From positions 23,160-87,159 of the forward strand of contig JBJMGV010000017.1 in assembly GCA_045807725.1 (NCBI GenBank): a DNA stretch of 64,000 nucleotides, in the 5' to 3' direction. The DNA is from DATENM01 sp045807725 (GTDB taxonomy: Bacteria > Acidobacteriota > Blastocatellia > UBA7656). Below, in pieces: positions 1 to 9,940 of the stretch (positions within the stretch are counted from its first letter, which is position 1; every line of letters starts with the position of its first letter). The translations under genes and the position numbers were made by a program. The notes under the pieces were generated by a model. The model searched no databases and had not been told where the DNA came from. It saw only the letters and a list, made by a program, of their open reading frames with translations.

Positions 1-1650
1 CACTTTGCCGCTCGGCCAGCGAATCTCAAGGCTGTCGATCTTTGTCGCGCCCGCGCCGAGGACTTCGCGCGGGTCGTGCGAAGCCAGATAACTGCCGCCC
101 GCCGTCTTCAAACGGCTGCGCTTGACGCCGCCGGCTTGCCAGCTAATCAACACGCCGACCGCCGCCGGGTTGCTCTTCGTAGCGACGAGTTGCAGGCCGA
201 GCCAGTTATTGCGATTGCCGCCCTGATTGCGCAATAAGACCGGCGCTTGACCGTTATTCGAGATCAATGCATCGAGGTCGCCATCATTATCAAAGTCGCC
301 AATAGCCAGCCCGCGCCCCGAAAAATCTTTCGAGAAGACCGTGCCCGATTGCGCGCTGACGTTCTTGAAGCCGCGCCCGGTGTTTTCAAACATCAACAGC
401 GGCTCGTGGTACTTGACGCGAGCGACGCGCATCTCGATCAGATCATCAGGGTGGCCGTTGACCAGTAAGAGGTCAGCGTCGCCGTCGTTGTCATAATCAA
501 AAAACTTCAAGCCCCAGCCGCTCAACATCTGCGTGGCCGGCGCAATCTCGCCCGCGTCGTCGGTGAACGAGAGGTCTTTGCGGTTGCGGTAGAGGCTGAA
601 GAATTCCTGATCGATGTTGGCGACGAACATATCTTGCCAGCCGTCGCCATCAGTATCCGCCGCATCGACGCCCATACCTGAGCGCGGCTTGCCGCTGTCG
701 CCGTAAGCGACGCCGGCGGCCAATCCTTCTTCTTCAAACTTGCCGCCGCCTTTATTGATGAAGAGAAAATTCGGCATCGTATCATTAGCTACAAAAAGAT
801 CCATCAAGCCATCGTTGTTAAAATCGCTGGCGACCGCGCCGAACGATTTGCCCGGCGAATCAGCGATGCCCGACGCTTGGCTGACATCCGTAAACGTGCC
901 GTTGCCGTTGTTGTGAAAGAGGTGGCTCGGACGCGGCTTGAACAGACGCGGCACGCAGTAATAAAACTGCTTCAGCGTCTCGTCCGTGCATAAGACGTGC
1001 TGCGTCTTGTCGTAAGCGACGAAGCTCGACACGAACAGATCCAGCCGCCCGTCGTTGTCATAGTCGAACCACACCGCGCACGTAGACCAGCCCGCTGCGG
1101 CGACGCCCGCTTTGTCGGTCACGTCCGTAAACGTGCCGTTGCCGTTGTTGCGATAAAGCGTATTGCGGCCATAAGCGGTGACGTAGAGGTCTTGCCAGCC
1201 GTCGCCATCATAATCGCCGGCGGCGACGCCCATTCCAAACGTGCCACAGGCGATGCCGGCCTTGTCGGTCACATCGGTGAACGTGCCATCGTGATTATTG
1301 CGATAGAGCGCGTTCTTGAGCGGCGTGGCCGGCGCATAAAAATCTGCCGCGCCGCTGTTGACCAGATAGATGTCCACCCAGCCGTCATTGTCGTAATCAA
1401 AGAAAGCGCAGCCGGCCCCAACAGTTTCGGGCAAGTGGCGCTCGACCGAATGCGCGTTGTTATGAACCCAGGTGATGCCGCTCGCTTTGGCAGGCACTTC
1501 TTCAAAGGTAACGACCGATTTCGCCTGCGCCGCCGGCCCTTGCCCATAAGCGATGAACGGCGCAACGAACGACTGGCCGAGCGTGACAAGGAGCAGCGCC
1601 GCTAGCCTGCTCAATCGTTTTACTACTGAGGTTTTCACCTGCTTACGCAT
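1..1650 (-). CDS. CRTAC1-family FG-GAP/VCBS repeat protein with ASPIC/UnbV domain (3' end outside window)
   Basis: Exported repeat protein, probably a beta-propeller in the periplasm or on the surface; its ligand is unknown. The start at 1650 gives MRKQVKTSVVKRL followed by a hydrophobic stretch, a typical signal peptide. The body has at least seven blades with calcium-binding-like DYDNDG, DYDGDG or DFNNDG motifs, each followed by a NGNGTFTDV-type strand. Near the window edge the frame reads RWPSGK, the hallmark of the ASPIC/UnbV C-terminal domain, so only the last few residues and the stop are missing. A paralogue lies at 5839-7527. All genes from here to 13.5 kb share this strand. The role is inferred from family; CRTAC1/ASPIC proteins are poorly characterised in bacteria. 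Confidence 0.9.
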   Translation of the reverse strand, partial: MRKQVKTSVVKRLSRLAALLLVTLGQSFVAPFIAYGQGPAAQAKSVVTFEEVPAKASGITWVHNNAHSVERHLPETVGAGCAFFDYDNDGWVDIYLVNSGAADFYAPATPLKNALYRNNHDGTFTDVTDKAGIACGTFGMGVAAGDYDGDGWQDLYVTAYGRNTLYRNNGNGTFTDVTDKAGVAAAGWSTCAVWFDYDNDGRLDLFVSSFVAYDKTQHVLCTDETLKQFYYCVPRLFKPRPSHLFHNNGNGTFTDVSQASGIADSPGKSFGAVASDFNNDGLMDLFVANDTMPNFLFINKGGGKFEEEGLAAGVAYGDSGKPRSGMGVDAADTDGDGWQDMFVANIDQEFFSLYRNRKDLSFTDDAGEIAPATQMLSGWGLKFFDYDNDGDADLLLVNGHPDDLIEMRVARVKYHEPLLMFENTGRGFKNVSAQSGTVFSKDFSGRGLAIGDFDNDGDLDALISNNGQAPVLLRNQGGNRNNWLGLQLVATKSNPAAVGVLISWQAGGVKRSRLKTAGGSYLASHDPREVLGAGATKIDSLEIRWPSGKV

Positions 1651-1703
1651 AGCCTCTCGCTGCCAAAAGCATTTCAGGAGAGTCCCATCAGGGATGAAAC
1701 GTT

Positions 1704-1933
1704 TATAGAGCGTGTCTGAGAAGCCCTGAAGGGGCGCGATTCAATAGCCCGGCGCAACGCGCCGGGTACACTCAGCGACCATTCCGCAAGCCCTGAAAGG
1801 GCGCAATAACCGATCACCTAGTGCGCCCTTGCAGGGCTTGCCGGTTTGCGTCGCCGCTCTCCAGGGCGATGCTCTGGGCTGTCGAATCGCGCCCCTGCGG
1901 GGCTTTCTTTGGCTTTTCAGACATGCTCTATAA
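1704..1933. repeat. ~220-bp dispersed element with terminal inverted repeats (copy 1)
   Basis: Begins TATAGAGCGTGTCTGAGAAG and ends with an imperfect inverse (CAGACATGCTCTATA). It contains several GCCCTGAA(A/G)GGGCGC hairpins. A second copy with the same order of internal hairpins is at about 15408-15628. No open frame is credible. Immediately beyond it (1927-1953) is a copy of the short GCTCCTACGGAGC palindrome, as also happens beside copy 2. Together with the repeats this accounts for the whole gap between 1650 and 1963. Confidence 0.8.
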
Positions 1934-1962
1934 ACATTGCGCTCCTACGGAGCTTCCTTCAA

Positions 1963-4167
1963 TCAATCGACGATGACAAACGGAACCTGCTGCTTGACGA
2001 GCTTGCGCGTGACCATATCCCGCGTTTCGATCACGGCAACGTAATCGCCCGGCGACAAGCCCGCGAGCGCGACGTACTTTGCGCAAATCAGGTGCGGCAC
2101 TGGCTCGTTGGCTATGTCGGACAGCGTGTAATCAACGGGCTTCTTCGCTATCTTGCCGTCCTTCATCAGCGTCACGGTGACAAGCACGAAGGGCTTGCCG
2201 GTCGCTTCGCTCGTCGCCGCATTGTAGGTTTCAAAAAAGATGATCAGGTTATCTGCCGTGTGAAAAATGCGGCTCGGCAGCGGGCGAATCTGCACGCCGC
2301 CCTGATTGAACACGTCCGTCGTTTGCGCGCCGAGCGTCGGAATCCTGGCGCGCTCGACGAAATGGCTCAACACGACGCCTGAGGTTGAGAAGGCCGCGTC
2401 TGGTTCAGGCAACACCAGTTGCTCGCGCTTGCCGGTCATCTTGCCTGACAGCTTATCTCTGAAGATCAGCTCGATGGTGTAGGTTCCCGGAGCCAGTTCC
2501 ACGTCTTGCCGATAATAAATATTGTTGGCCGAAAGCACTTTGTGTTGCGCGTCGGTGAGCGCGACGTTGAACGGGCTGCCGAGCCTGAGCAGGATCGTCT
2601 CAGGCTGTTGCTTGAGCACGCCGAGCACTTCAAATTGCGCGGTCTGCTTGTCGCCCTTGCGCTCGAACTTGACGAGGCTCGGCGGCACTTCCAGCGCGAG
2701 CGGCACAAGGTAATGGCCATCACGAAATCGGAATGGGGTCATCTGTAAGAACAGCGGCGTCGCCGCGCCGTCGCCGATTGCGAGATTGCCGAGCAGCTTC
2801 TTTTCGTCCGCTGACAGCGGCACGATATTGTCACTGGCGTAGGCGTAGTAGCCCGCACGCGACTCCGCGTGCGCGTCCGCGCGGCGCACATCAATCTTGA
2901 CCTTGCGAAAGCTGCCATCAAAGTTCGGGTCGGTGCTGTAATAGGCCAGCGTGTAGCGCGCGCGTATCTCTTCGTCGATGCGGTCGAGTCCCTTGCCGAT
3001 GTCGTTGCTGCCCTTGATGAACTCGCCGCCGGTGTCGCCCGATATGCGGTAGAGCGCATCGTACTGGCGGTCCAAGCCTTCCTGCCTCGCGTAATCGAAC
3101 AGGCTGTCGCCGCCGGCGGTAAGTTCTATGCGCTGGCGTGTGCTGCCGGTTGCCGCGACGCCCGCGAGCGGCGAAACTGGCCCCGGCCCGGTCCCTAGCG
3201 GCGCGCTTGTCCGCAGTCCGGCAGAGTCGATGATGTAGATCGCAACGTTGGCGCGGTTGGCAATGTCAATCAGGCTCTGCACCTGCCAGTCGAGCGTCTG
3301 CGGCGTGACGAAGCCTTGCGAGAACAGCACCAGCGTCTTCTTGCCGGCGATGGGGCGCAAGCCGTCGCAGATAGCAGCGAGCGAAGCCAGCACAGGCCGC
3401 GCCTGCTGCACGCTCAGTTGCGACCGCAGCGCCAGGTATTGCCGCAGCACCGTGCTTAGAATCAGACCGCGCGACGCCGACGAACCGGCGCTTGCCGCCG
3501 CCGCCGATTGCGGCAAGCTGCTCGCGTCAGGGAGTCCGGCCATCTCTTCGCGCGCCCGCTGAATGTCGCCGGCGAGTTGATTCAGTTCCGAGGTCTTGTT
3601 CGATGCAGTCAGATTACTCGTCCTGCCGACCGCCGCAATCAGCTTCTCTTTATCCTGCGTGAACGATTGCAGCAAGCGCAGGTCTGTGGTCACAGCGAAC
3701 AGCGCCACCATATCGGTGGGCGCGACGCGCTCGCGTATGTAGCGCAGCACGCCTTCGCGCACCTGCTTGAGATTGACCTGCTCGGTCGTCGCGCCGTCGA
3801 GCACCATCGCGATGATGTGCGACGGCCCGCCGGATGTCGCCGCAGGCTTTGTCACCTCGCCGGGCTTCGGCACGATTGCCGGTTGCGTGGTCGAGCGCCC
3901 TTCAGCAAGCGGGGGATCAAAGAACTCGATCTTCTGCGGCACGCCGTTTTCGGTGATCGTGAAGTCGTCCGCATTGAGGTCGGTGAGGTACTTGCCTTTC
4001 TTGCCCTTCACCATCACGTCGAGCGTGATAAGGTGCGCTTTCAGCTTGACGGCTTCGTCTTGATCCTTCGGCGATTGCGCAGGCGTCGCCGATGCCCAGG
4101 CGATGAACACCAGCATCAAGCCGACGGTCACGCTCACGCGGCATTGATTAATAAAGACTCTCAACAT
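1963..4167 (-). CDS. VWFA-related acidobacterial-type protein, exported
   Basis: 734 residues. An N-terminal signal peptide (hydrophobic stretch ending ASATPAQS) is followed by a segment with DLNADDFTITENG, typical of the VWFA-related domain frequent in Acidobacteriota. A von Willebrand A-like domain follows (about residues 115-320). It opens with MVLDGATTEQV rather than a canonical DxSxS MIDAS, so metal binding is doubtful. The C-terminal third is beta-rich, with no motif I recognise. Function is unknown; the family is secreted and probably scaffolds protein-protein contacts. It lies between a TPR gene and a CRTAC1 gene on the same strand. Confidence 0.88.
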   Translation of the reverse strand: MLRVFINQCRVSVTVGLMLVFIAWASATPAQSPKDQDEAVKLKAHLITLDVMVKGKKGKYLTDLNADDFTITENGVPQKIEFFDPPLAEGRSTTQPAIVPKPGEVTKPAATSGGPSHIIAMVLDGATTEQVNLKQVREGVLRYIRERVAPTDMVALFAVTTDLRLLQSFTQDKEKLIAAVGRTSNLTASNKTSELNQLAGDIQRAREEMAGLPDASSLPQSAAAASAGSSASRGLILSTVLRQYLALRSQLSVQQARPVLASLAAICDGLRPIAGKKTLVLFSQGFVTPQTLDWQVQSLIDIANRANVAIYIIDSAGLRTSAPLGTGPGPVSPLAGVAATGSTRQRIELTAGGDSLFDYARQEGLDRQYDALYRISGDTGGEFIKGSNDIGKGLDRIDEEIRARYTLAYYSTDPNFDGSFRKVKIDVRRADAHAESRAGYYAYASDNIVPLSADEKKLLGNLAIGDGAATPLFLQMTPFRFRDGHYLVPLALEVPPSLVKFERKGDKQTAQFEVLGVLKQQPETILLRLGSPFNVALTDAQHKVLSANNIYYRQDVELAPGTYTIELIFRDKLSGKMTGKREQLVLPEPDAAFSTSGVVLSHFVERARIPTLGAQTTDVFNQGGVQIRPLPSRIFHTADNLIIFFETYNAATSEATGKPFVLVTVTLMKDGKIAKKPVDYTLSDIANEPVPHLICAKYVALAGLSPGDYVAVIETRDMVTRKLVKQQVPFVIVD

Positions 4168-4280
4168 ATTTCGCCTTCAACAGATCAAGGTATGCGAGAC
4201 GTTCCGATTCACAACTATCTCGTGCGAATCAGCGCCGTAGGCACGCAATGTTTATAGAAAGTAAGTGCGCCTGTCGAAGC

Positions 4281-4375
4281 AAGCTCCGTAGGAGCGGGAT
4301 GTTGACATTGCGCTCCTACGGAGCTTGTCCCTATTCTTCATCTTTATCTATAAACATTGCGCTCCTACGGAGCTT
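4281..4375. repeat. Cluster of REP-like GCTCCGTAGGAGCG palindromes
   Basis: Three units of AAGCTCCGTAGGAGCG, or its inverse CGCTCCTACGGAGCTT, separated by AT-rich linkers such as ATGTTGACATTG and TATAAACATTG. The same unit occurs near 1940, 15390, 15651-15696 and, as the variant GCTCCGTCAGGAGC, at 61116-61315. The units lie in the 239-bp gap between two minus-strand genes and may be transcribed as hairpins. Confidence 0.85.
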
Positions 4376-4406
4376 AGTATCTCAAATCCCACTTCAAACT
4401 ATTCCG

Positions 4407-5825
4407 TCACGGCTTCGCAGCGCTCGGAGCGAACAATTCGGCGTCTTGCGCGCGGCTTTTGCTGTTCTTCAATCGCTCGACCATCTGCATCTCTTGCTGC
4501 GCGCGCGCCGAATCTTTCAGCCGCGCAAACAGCATCGCCAGGTTGTAATGCGCGCGCGGGTCTTCAGCGTCTAGCCTCACGGCCAGTTCAAGCTCGTCGC
4601 GGGCGCGCGGGTAATCCTTCGCTCGCAGATAAGCGATGCCGAGCGCGATGTGCGCGCTGGCAAACGAAGGGAAACGCCGCGCGAGGTTCTTCATCAACTC
4701 GACGGCCTGCTCATCTTCGTTCTGTTCCTGCGCGACAACGCCGAGATAGTAGATTGTTTCGGGCCGGTTGGGATCGGCCAGCATGCTCTTGCGTAAGTAA
4801 GCGCGCGCCTCCGGGTACTTCTTCTGCTTGAGCAGCGCGTAACCGAGATACATCTGCCCTAAAGCGTTATCGGGTTGCAGCTCAAGCGCGCGGCGGAACG
4901 CCTGCTCGGCTTCAAACAGGTCGGGCTTCTTCAACCACGCATCGCCGAGCGCGAGGAAGTAGGCCGGCTGATCGCCGCGCAGCTTAACGGCTTCGACGAG
5001 CGCGGCGCGCCCTGCGTCTATCGCATCGGACTTCAGCGCAATCAACGCGAACTGATAAAGCAGGTTGGGCGAGCGCGCAATGAGCGGTTTTGCCCGCGAC
5101 AGGTAAAGCGCCGTCTCCTTCGCGTCGCCTTTGAACTGCGCGACCTGCGCCAGTCCGAGCAACGCTTCGGCTAAATCGTTTTGCTTATCGAGCGCGGCGC
5201 GATAATTCTCTTCGGCGCGGGCGGCTTCGCCTTTGCTCAAGTAAGCATCGCCGAGCAGGATGAATAACGACGCAGATGACTGCGCCGTCTTTGCGCTTTC
5301 GAGAAACCCGATGCACTCATCAACGCGGGCTTGCGAAAGCAGAAGCTGCGCGAGCCGGGTCAGCGCATCCGCGTTGTTCGGCTCGATGCGCAAGACCTCT
5401 TTTAGCTCGTTGATGGTTCGGTCGGGCGCGCCTTTGAGCAGATAAAGGTAAGCCAGGTTCATATGCGCGCCGGCCAGTTGCGGGTCAGCCGTGATGGCTT
5501 TCGTAAACAGAGATTCGGCTTCGTCAAAGCGCCGCTGACTGCCGCGAATCGTGCCGAGCAGATTGAGCGCCCGCGCTTCGCCGGGCGTGGCTTTCAAGAT
5601 GCGGGCCAAGGCCTGCTCGGCTTCGACCAGATGGTTCTGACGAATGAGCGCGGCGGCCTGCTCAAGCCGCGCGTCCATCGGGCTGCTGTTCTGCGCCGCC
5701 ACGCTGAACGATACGAGAAGGACAAACGACAACGCGAAGGCAAGCAGTAACACGTTGCCGCGCCCGCCGTGATAGACAAGCCTCTCTCGCATTCCGCCTG
5801 TTCGTCTGCTGTTCATCGCGTTCAT
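4407..5825 (-). CDS. TPR repeat protein, exported
   Basis: 472 residues. The N-terminus is basic, then has a hydrophobic segment (LLLAFALSFVLLVSFSVAAQ) fitting a signal peptide or anchor. The rest is about eleven tetratricopeptide repeats (GDAYLSKGEAARAEENYRAAL, cut here to a 20-residue core pattern of small residues at TPR positions 8, 20 and 27). TPR arrays form protein-binding superhelices; the partner is unknown. Its start lies 13 bp downstream of the stop of the CRTAC1 gene at 5839, so the two are probably co-transcribed. An internal Met at codon 12 is an alternative start. Confidence 0.88.
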   Translation of the reverse strand: MNAMNSRRTGGMRERLVYHGGRGNVLLLAFALSFVLLVSFSVAAQNSSPMDARLEQAAALIRQNHLVEAEQALARILKATPGEARALNLLGTIRGSQRRFDEAESLFTKAITADPQLAGAHMNLAYLYLLKGAPDRTINELKEVLRIEPNNADALTRLAQLLLSQARVDECIGFLESAKTAQSSASLFILLGDAYLSKGEAARAEENYRAALDKQNDLAEALLGLAQVAQFKGDAKETALYLSRAKPLIARSPNLLYQFALIALKSDAIDAGRAALVEAVKLRGDQPAYFLALGDAWLKKPDLFEAEQAFRRALELQPDNALGQMYLGYALLKQKKYPEARAYLRKSMLADPNRPETIYYLGVVAQEQNEDEQAVELMKNLARRFPSFASAHIALGIAYLRAKDYPRARDELELAVRLDAEDPRAHYNLAMLFARLKDSARAQQEMQMVERLKNSKSRAQDAELFAPSAAKP

Positions 5826-5838
5826 CGTCGCCGCAAGA

Positions 5839-7527
5839 TTATCTATCGCCGCGCAGAGTCTTGAACTCCCGCTGTTCGATCAGCCCTTTGCCTTCTTTGA
5901 CGGTCAGGATTTTATTGACGGCAGCGCCTGTGATCTTATCGACGACGCCGCTCGGCCAGCGCACTTCGATCAAGTCAATCTTCGTCCGCTTCTCCAAACC
6001 GAAATGCAAACGCATATCGTTTTGCGAAATGTAGCTGCCGCCGCTGCGCACTTCGTCCATCTGCGTCAGGTCGCCGGTGACGACTCGGACTTTCGCGCCG
6101 ATGCCGTCGCGGTTGCTCTTCTCGCCGATGGTGCGAATCAATATCGAGTTGTTCGCGTTGCCGCCGTCGTTGCGCAAGACTTGCGGCGAGTTGTCCAGAT
6201 CATTGATCACGATATCGATGTCGCCGTCGTTATCCATATCGCCAAAAGCGACGCCGCGACCGGCGCGCTCTTCCATCAACGGCGCGCCCGTTTGCGCGGC
6301 GACTTCGCTGAACGTGCCGTTGCGGTTGTTGTGGTGCAGCAGCTTGCGCTGGCGATAGTGTTCGAGCTGCGGATAGACCTGCCCGCAGGCGACGAACAGA
6401 TCAAGCCAGCCATCGTTGTCGTAATCGAAGAACTTCGTCCCCCATCGCACCAGCGGCATGCTCACCGCCGCGACGTTCGCTTTGTAGGAAACGTCTGTGA
6501 AGAAGTTGCGCCCATCGTTGTGGTAGAGCGTGTCGTAGTCGTCTACGAAATTGGTGACGAAGATGTCGTAGCGCCCGTCGTGATCGTAATCGCCGATGGC
6601 CACGCCCATACTGCCCTGCTCTGCGCCGTCGGCGTTCAGCGCCGTGCCTGAGATGAAGCTGATATCTTTGAACGTGCCGTCGCCGTTGTTGTGATAAAGA
6701 AAGTTCGGCGTTGAATCGTTAGCGACGTAAATATCCACCCAGCCGTCATCATCAAAATCGCAGCAGTAGACGCCCATACCAAAGAAGCCGTGCGGGTCAG
6801 CGACGCCGGCTTGCTTGGATACGTCCGTGAACGTGCCGTCGCCGTTGTTGTGATAGAGCGAATCGCCCGAGCCTTTCATCCCACGCGGGCCGCATTGCAC
6901 GGCGATGCCTTTGTAGAGACAAGTCTTGTCCTTGCCGAACTCCGGCAGGTGATTCAGATCATATTCGACGTAATTGGCGACGAAGAGATCGAGCTTGCCA
7001 TCGTTGTCATAATCCACGAAGGCCGCGCCGGCTGACCATCGCCCGTCGCTGACGCCCGCCGTCTTCGTCACGTCGGTGAACGTGCCGTTGCCGTTGTTCT
7101 TATAAAGATGATTGCCGCTCAGACAGGTGACGTAAAGATCGTCAAAGCCATCGTTGTTGAAATCGCCAACCGCCGCCCCCATCCCCCAGCCCACGTCGCC
7201 AACGCCGGCTTTATCTGTCACGTCAGTAAATGTGCCGTCGCCGTTGTTGTGATAAAGAATGCTGCGGCTTTTGCCGCCCGACTTCGCAAGGTCAACGCTC
7301 AACGAGTTGACGAAGTAGAGGTCCATCCAGCCGTCGTTGTCATAATCAAACATAGCGACGCCGCCGCTCATCGATTCGACAAGGTACTTCTTTTCCGGTG
7401 ACGCGATGTGGCGGAAGGTGATGCCAGCCTGTTTGGTGATGTCTGTGAAGCGAACCGCGACCGGCTGCGCGTAAGACATCGGCAAGTCACCAAGCAGTAG
7501 AACAACGAGGATTAGAGCGATTTTCAA
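5839..7527 (-). CDS. CRTAC1-family FG-GAP/VCBS repeat protein with ASPIC/UnbV domain
   Basis: Predicted exported beta-propeller, paralogous to the gene at 1-1650. Blades carry DYDNDGW, DFNNDGF, DYDHDGR and DMDNDGD motifs with NGDGTFTDV strands. The C-terminus has an ASPIC/UnbV signature (RSGGSYISQNDMRLHFG ... EVRWPSG). The open frame extends upstream to 7713, but that extension reads HRRDAEDAEE...LCGESRR, the translation of an intergenic hairpin repeat (7551-7650). I therefore place the start at TTG 7527. This gives a clean signal peptide, MKIALILVVLLLGDLPMSYAQ with the first codon read as Met (shown in part: hydrophobic IALILVVLLL, cleavage after AQ). No strong Shine-Dalgarno is visible. It is probably co-transcribed with the TPR gene 13 bp downstream. 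Confidence 0.85.
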   Translation of the reverse strand: MKIALILVVLLLGDLPMSYAQPVAVRFTDITKQAGITFRHIASPEKKYLVESMSGGVAMFDYDNDGWMDLYFVNSLSVDLAKSGGKSRSILYHNNGDGTFTDVTDKAGVGDVGWGMGAAVGDFNNDGFDDLYVTCLSGNHLYKNNGNGTFTDVTKTAGVSDGRWSAGAAFVDYDNDGKLDLFVANYVEYDLNHLPEFGKDKTCLYKGIAVQCGPRGMKGSGDSLYHNNGDGTFTDVSKQAGVADPHGFFGMGVYCCDFDDDGWVDIYVANDSTPNFLYHNNGDGTFKDISFISGTALNADGAEQGSMGVAIGDYDHDGRYDIFVTNFVDDYDTLYHNDGRNFFTDVSYKANVAAVSMPLVRWGTKFFDYDNDGWLDLFVACGQVYPQLEHYRQRKLLHHNNRNGTFSEVAAQTGAPLMEERAGRGVAFGDMDNDGDIDIVINDLDNSPQVLRNDGGNANNSILIRTIGEKSNRDGIGAKVRVVTGDLTQMDEVRSGGSYISQNDMRLHFGLEKRTKIDLIEVRWPSGVVDKITGAAVNKILTVKEGKGLIEQREFKTLRGDR

Positions 7528-7550
7528 GTAAAGGTATGGTGATCGTCGTG

Positions 7551-7650
7551 ATTCACCGCAGAGACGCGGAGGACGCAGAGCGGGCGCAGAGCCAGAGTGA
7601 TGCGCCAAGCTCTGCGTTTCCTCTGCGTCCTCCGCGTCTCTGCGGTGAAT
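7551..7650. repeat. Perfect 30-bp inverted repeat (ATTCACCGCAGAGACGC family hairpin)
   Basis: The left arm (7551-7580) is the exact reverse complement of the right arm (7621-7650), with a 40-nt loop that itself holds a shorter GGCGCAGAGC/GCTCTGCG pairing. The arm start ATTCACCGCAGAGACGC is also the arm start of the element at 38679-38775. It lies between two minus-strand genes and could fold strongly in RNA. Translated on the minus strand it gives the database artefact HRRDAEDAEE. Confidence 0.92.
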
Positions 7651-7729
7651 GCTTACGTCTGCCTTATACTGCTCGGCAAACTCGCATATGAATGGAAGAA
7701 CTCTCTTAAACAAATCTACCTCTCGACAA

Positions 7730-9940
7730 TCACTGGCTCGTCTGGCTGCGCGCTTTCTCTTTCAGCCGCTTCGACAGTTCAACTTCGCGCTCGCCGTCGG
7801 CCTGACGCCCTGCCGCCAGATAAGCGCGACCGAGTTGATAATGAACATAGAACTCGTCCGGCTTAAGCCGGGTCGCAAGCTCAAGGCTCGCCACCGCCGC
7901 TTTCACATCGCCCTGCTGCAACAGCGCCTTGCCAAGCTCATAATGAGCTTCGCCATAATCGGGCTTTGCCTGCGTGACCTCGCGCATCAGGCTGATGCCT
8001 TGCTCCAGCTTTTGCGCGGCGAGCAAGGCAAAGGCGCGATGAAACTTGCTCTGCACGTCATTCGGATTGAGCGTTAGCTCGCCGTCGAACTCGCGCGCCG
8101 CATCGTCGAAGCGGCCAAGCTTCAGGTAGATCATTCCGGTGTAGTAATGCGCCAGCCGCGTGCGGCTGTCTACCGCCAGCGCCGCTTTCAATTCGCCGAG
8201 CGATTTATCGGTGTGGCCCTGTTCGTAATAGGCTTGGCCGAGAAGAATGTGCAGTTGCGGGCTGCCCGCAGCGGCGGCGATCATCTGTTGAATCACCTGA
8301 TCGGCCTGCTCACGTTTGCCCTGCTTGATGAGCGCGACGGCCAGCGTGTAATAAAGGCCGGCATCGTTTCGCTTCACGGCCACCACGTCGGTCAACAGCT
8401 CGGCGGCGCGCGCGTAGTTGTCCGTCATAAAGTAGCTCATGCCGAGCAACTGTTTAGCGGCGAGATGACCGGCATTCTCTTTCAACACGGCTTCAAGCGG
8501 CGCGATGGCTTGCGCGTACATCTCGGCTTTATAACAGGCCAATCCCAGGTTGAAATGCACGTCTTGAAGCTGCGGGTCCAGGCGCGCCGCCTGCGCGAAG
8601 GCTTCCGCCGCGCCGCGAAAGTCCTGCTGCTCGGCCCGCAGCAGGCCGATGTTGGAATGCGTGCTGGCGATGATTTTGGTGTAGTAAGTTTCGCTACTCT
8701 TCAACTCGGCGGCGGCCTGAGACTCGACCGGCTTTGACTCTTCGATAATGCCTTCGGCGAGGATGGCCTTCTTGTTGCCTTCGTCTTGCAGATGCGCCGA
8801 GTTGAGATAATTCGTCGCTACCGTTTCGTCGCGCTTGAAGCCCTCGGCCTTGAGTTCAGCCGCCGTTTGCATCTCGCGCTCGCCCTCTTCGGTGCGGCCC
8901 GTTCGCAGCAGCGATTGCGCCAATTGATAATGCGCCGAGGCGACCTGATGATTGTTGTGATCGATGGACGGCGTCAGCTCGATGCTCTTTTTGAGCGCGG
9001 TAATGGCCGGCTCGTGACGGCCTGTGGATTGGTACGCCTGGCCAAGCTGAAAGTAAGGGTCGGGATTTTGCGGTTGCAGTTGCACCGCCTTCTCAAGCAG
9101 CGGAATGGCGGCGTCCCACTTGCGCTGCATCACGCAGATGACGCCGAGATAATAGTTGGCGAAGAATTCGTCGGGGTGCGCCGCTAACTCGACTTTGAAC
9201 TCTGCCGCCGCATCGTCGAGCCGCGCCGAGCCGTCTTTAAGCAGGTAGGTCAGGCCGAGATAGTAATGAACGCGCGGAAAGCGCGGGTCAAGCGCCAGCG
9301 TCCTTTTGAACTCAGTGACGGACTCATCTAAGAAATCGGTTTCACGGTAGGCGCGGCCAAAGAGAATGTGCAACTGTGGCCGGTCGCCGAGTTGTTTGAG
9401 CATCCGCTCGTAAACCTGACGCGCGGCGGCCAACTGGCGCTGCTTAAGATAAGCAAGCCCCAGCGTGTAAGCCACATCATAATCATCGGGCTTGAGCTTG
9501 AGCGCCGCGTTCAGCTCGGCGGCGGACTTCGTGAAGTCGCCGAGCATAAAATAGGTCTTGCCCAGCATATGCCGGGCCGCGACGTTTTGCGGATTGATCG
9601 TGAGCGCCTTCGCAAGCGGCGCAAGCGATTGCTTGAACTGTGCGGCGTCGAAGTAAGCAATCGCCAGAGCGACCAGCGTGTCAGGCGACTTGTCGTCGTA
9701 ACGCGCCGCCGCTTCCAGAGCCGCGATGGCATTCGCGTAAGATTGCTGCGCCAGGTAGTTCTTGCCGAGTTGGTTATAACCGATAACGAGGATGGCCTGG
9801 TATTCCTTGTCGGCGGCGGCGAGGTTGCCGGCGTGCGCGTAAGACTGAGCGGCTTGATAATGCTGCCGCAACGGTTCTTGAGGCGATTGCAGCAAGGCCA
9901 GCAGAAATAGCAGCGGCAGACAGGTCGAGCGCAATTGCAT
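7730..9940 (-). CDS. Long TPR repeat protein, exported
   Basis: 736 residues. An N-terminal signal peptide (MQLRSTCLPLLFLLALLQS) is followed by about eighteen tetratricopeptide repeats in two blocks. The blocks are separated by a less regular charged linker (around residues 370-410) rich in Glu and Lys. The repeats are of the ALAYFDAAQFKQSLAPLAKAL and LGLAYLKQRQLAAARQVYERM kind. This is a periplasmic scaffold with an unknown partner. It lies between the Oar-like receptor gene and a CRTAC1 gene on the same strand, a combination that suggests a common envelope-associated function. That is inference. Confidence 0.88.
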   Translation of the reverse strand: MQLRSTCLPLLFLLALLQSPQEPLRQHYQAAQSYAHAGNLAAADKEYQAILVIGYNQLGKNYLAQQSYANAIAALEAAARYDDKSPDTLVALAIAYFDAAQFKQSLAPLAKALTINPQNVAARHMLGKTYFMLGDFTKSAAELNAALKLKPDDYDVAYTLGLAYLKQRQLAAARQVYERMLKQLGDRPQLHILFGRAYRETDFLDESVTEFKRTLALDPRFPRVHYYLGLTYLLKDGSARLDDAAAEFKVELAAHPDEFFANYYLGVICVMQRKWDAAIPLLEKAVQLQPQNPDPYFQLGQAYQSTGRHEPAITALKKSIELTPSIDHNNHQVASAHYQLAQSLLRTGRTEEGEREMQTAAELKAEGFKRDETVATNYLNSAHLQDEGNKKAILAEGIIEESKPVESQAAAELKSSETYYTKIIASTHSNIGLLRAEQQDFRGAAEAFAQAARLDPQLQDVHFNLGLACYKAEMYAQAIAPLEAVLKENAGHLAAKQLLGMSYFMTDNYARAAELLTDVVAVKRNDAGLYYTLAVALIKQGKREQADQVIQQMIAAAAGSPQLHILLGQAYYEQGHTDKSLGELKAALAVDSRTRLAHYYTGMIYLKLGRFDDAAREFDGELTLNPNDVQSKFHRAFALLAAQKLEQGISLMREVTQAKPDYGEAHYELGKALLQQGDVKAAVASLELATRLKPDEFYVHYQLGRAYLAAGRQADGEREVELSKRLKEKARSQTSQ

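Noticed and set aside
7528..7713. N-terminal extension of the CRTAC1 protein
   Set aside because: It translates the hairpin at 7551-7650; the TTG at 7527 gives a proper signal peptide.
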